Position numbers and translations under genes: made by a program
Part shown: piece after piece, positions 13,793-14,010 of the stretch
Numbering within the stretch: the stretch's first letter is position 1
How the letters are laid out: each line of letters starts with the position of its first letter
Notes under the pieces: generated by a model
Database searches by the model: none
Told to the model about the DNA's origin: nothing
The model's input: only the letters and a program-made list of their open reading frames with translations
Assembly (NCBI GenBank): GCA_003151665.1
Contig: PLYD01000150.1
Span: 1 to 14,010 of the forward strand
Direction: 5' to 3'
Source of the DNA: Candidatus Dormiibacterota bacterium
GTDB lineage: Bacteria > Chloroflexota > Dormibacteria > Dormibacterales > Dormibacteraceae
DNA: 14,010 nucleotides

Positions 13793-14010
13793 CAACGGTC
13801 CTGGACGTCCAGAGATTCAAGGATGAAGGCCGTCGTTTCGCGATGCTCACGGCCTACGACTACCTCAGCGCGCAGATTCTCGACGAAGCGGGTATCCCGA
13901 TCCTCCTGGTCGGCGACAGCCTGGGAATGGTGATGCTCGGTTACCCGACCACCCTCCCGGTAACCATGGACGAGATGATCCACCACGCCAAAGCCGTGTC
14001 TCGAGGCTCC
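13789..14010 (+). CDS. panB: 3-methyl-2-oxobutanoate hydroxymethyltransferase PanB (3' end off window)
   Basis: The first 74 codons are visible, open to the right edge. PanB transfers a hydroxymethyl group from 5,10-methylene-tetrahydrofolate to 2-oxoisovalerate, giving ketopantoate, the first committed step to pantothenate and CoA. The family blocks are clear: MLTAYD at 19-24, [11 protein letters not shown] at 41-51 with the Mg2+ ligand D43, and the stretch from TLPVT at 55-59 through [11 protein letters not shown] at 63-73. The ATG overlaps the TGA of the DUF2520 gene and has a strong ribosome binding site. Other pantothenate genes may follow beyond the window. Confidence 0.95.
   Translation, partial: MTTVLDVQRFKDEGRRFAMLTAYDYLSAQILDEAGIPILLVGDSLGMVMLGYPTTLPVTMDEMIHHAKAVSRGS

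Noticed and set aside
1..14010. CRISPR arrays, transposases, integrases, phage genes, large direct repeats
   Set aside because: None seen on either strand; every long stretch is explained by housekeeping genes or short intergenic DNA.

Overview
The window is a GC-rich, almost entirely coding stretch of a bacterial chromosome. It carries core housekeeping genes and no sign of plasmid, phage or transposon DNA. The gene content points to a Gram-positive-like (Terrabacteria) lineage: pth-mfd-mazG followed by a DivIC/FtsB-type divisome protein, and tilS-ftsH followed by pantothenate genes. High GC, GTG/TTG starts and -10 boxes lying directly against start codons fit Actinomycetota, Chloroflexota or Candidatus Dormibacterota-like groups. 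The lineage is an inference and cannot be fixed from the sequence alone.

Region 1 (1-3377) is a mixed-strand segment. A nucleotide-sugar epimerase of the CDP-paratose 2-epimerase type runs off the left edge on the minus strand. Diverging from it is an Er-VIT1 (MbfA-like) membrane iron/manganese transporter with a fused ferritin-like domain. Converging on that with a 2-bp gap is a minus-strand pair: a GalE-type epimerase and a small four-helix membrane protein.

Region 2 (3405-9330) is a plus-strand run: ybeY (rRNA-maturation endoribonuclease), pth (peptidyl-tRNA hydrolase), mfd (transcription-repair coupling factor), mazG (NTP pyrophosphohydrolase) and a DivIC/FtsB-like cell-division protein. 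pth and mfd overlap in ATGA. The enolase gene often found between mazG and divIC in actinobacterial-type clusters is missing.

Region 3 (9365-11050) is the most unusual part. An initiator tRNA-fMet lies right behind a perfect TATAAT box and is followed by a strong terminator. Next is a 27-codon ORF for an extremely basic peptide, possibly a ribosomal miniprotein. Then comes a second CAU-anticodon tRNA whose terminal CCA shares its last base with the ATG of tilS. TilS makes lysidine in the CAU anticodon of tRNA-Ile2, so the tRNA may be the enzyme's own substrate and its maturation could compete with, or create, the tilS mRNA.

Region 4 (11047-14010) is a tightly overlapped cluster. ftsH starts at a TTG inside the tilS stop (TTGA). 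It is followed by a Rossmann/DUF2520 oxidoreductase-like gene whose N-terminal glycine motif has no ATG, GTG or TTG start in front of it. panB (ketopantoate hydroxymethyltransferase) overlaps that gene's end (ATGA) and runs off the right edge. The neighbour relationship makes the DUF2520 protein a candidate ketopantoate reductase.
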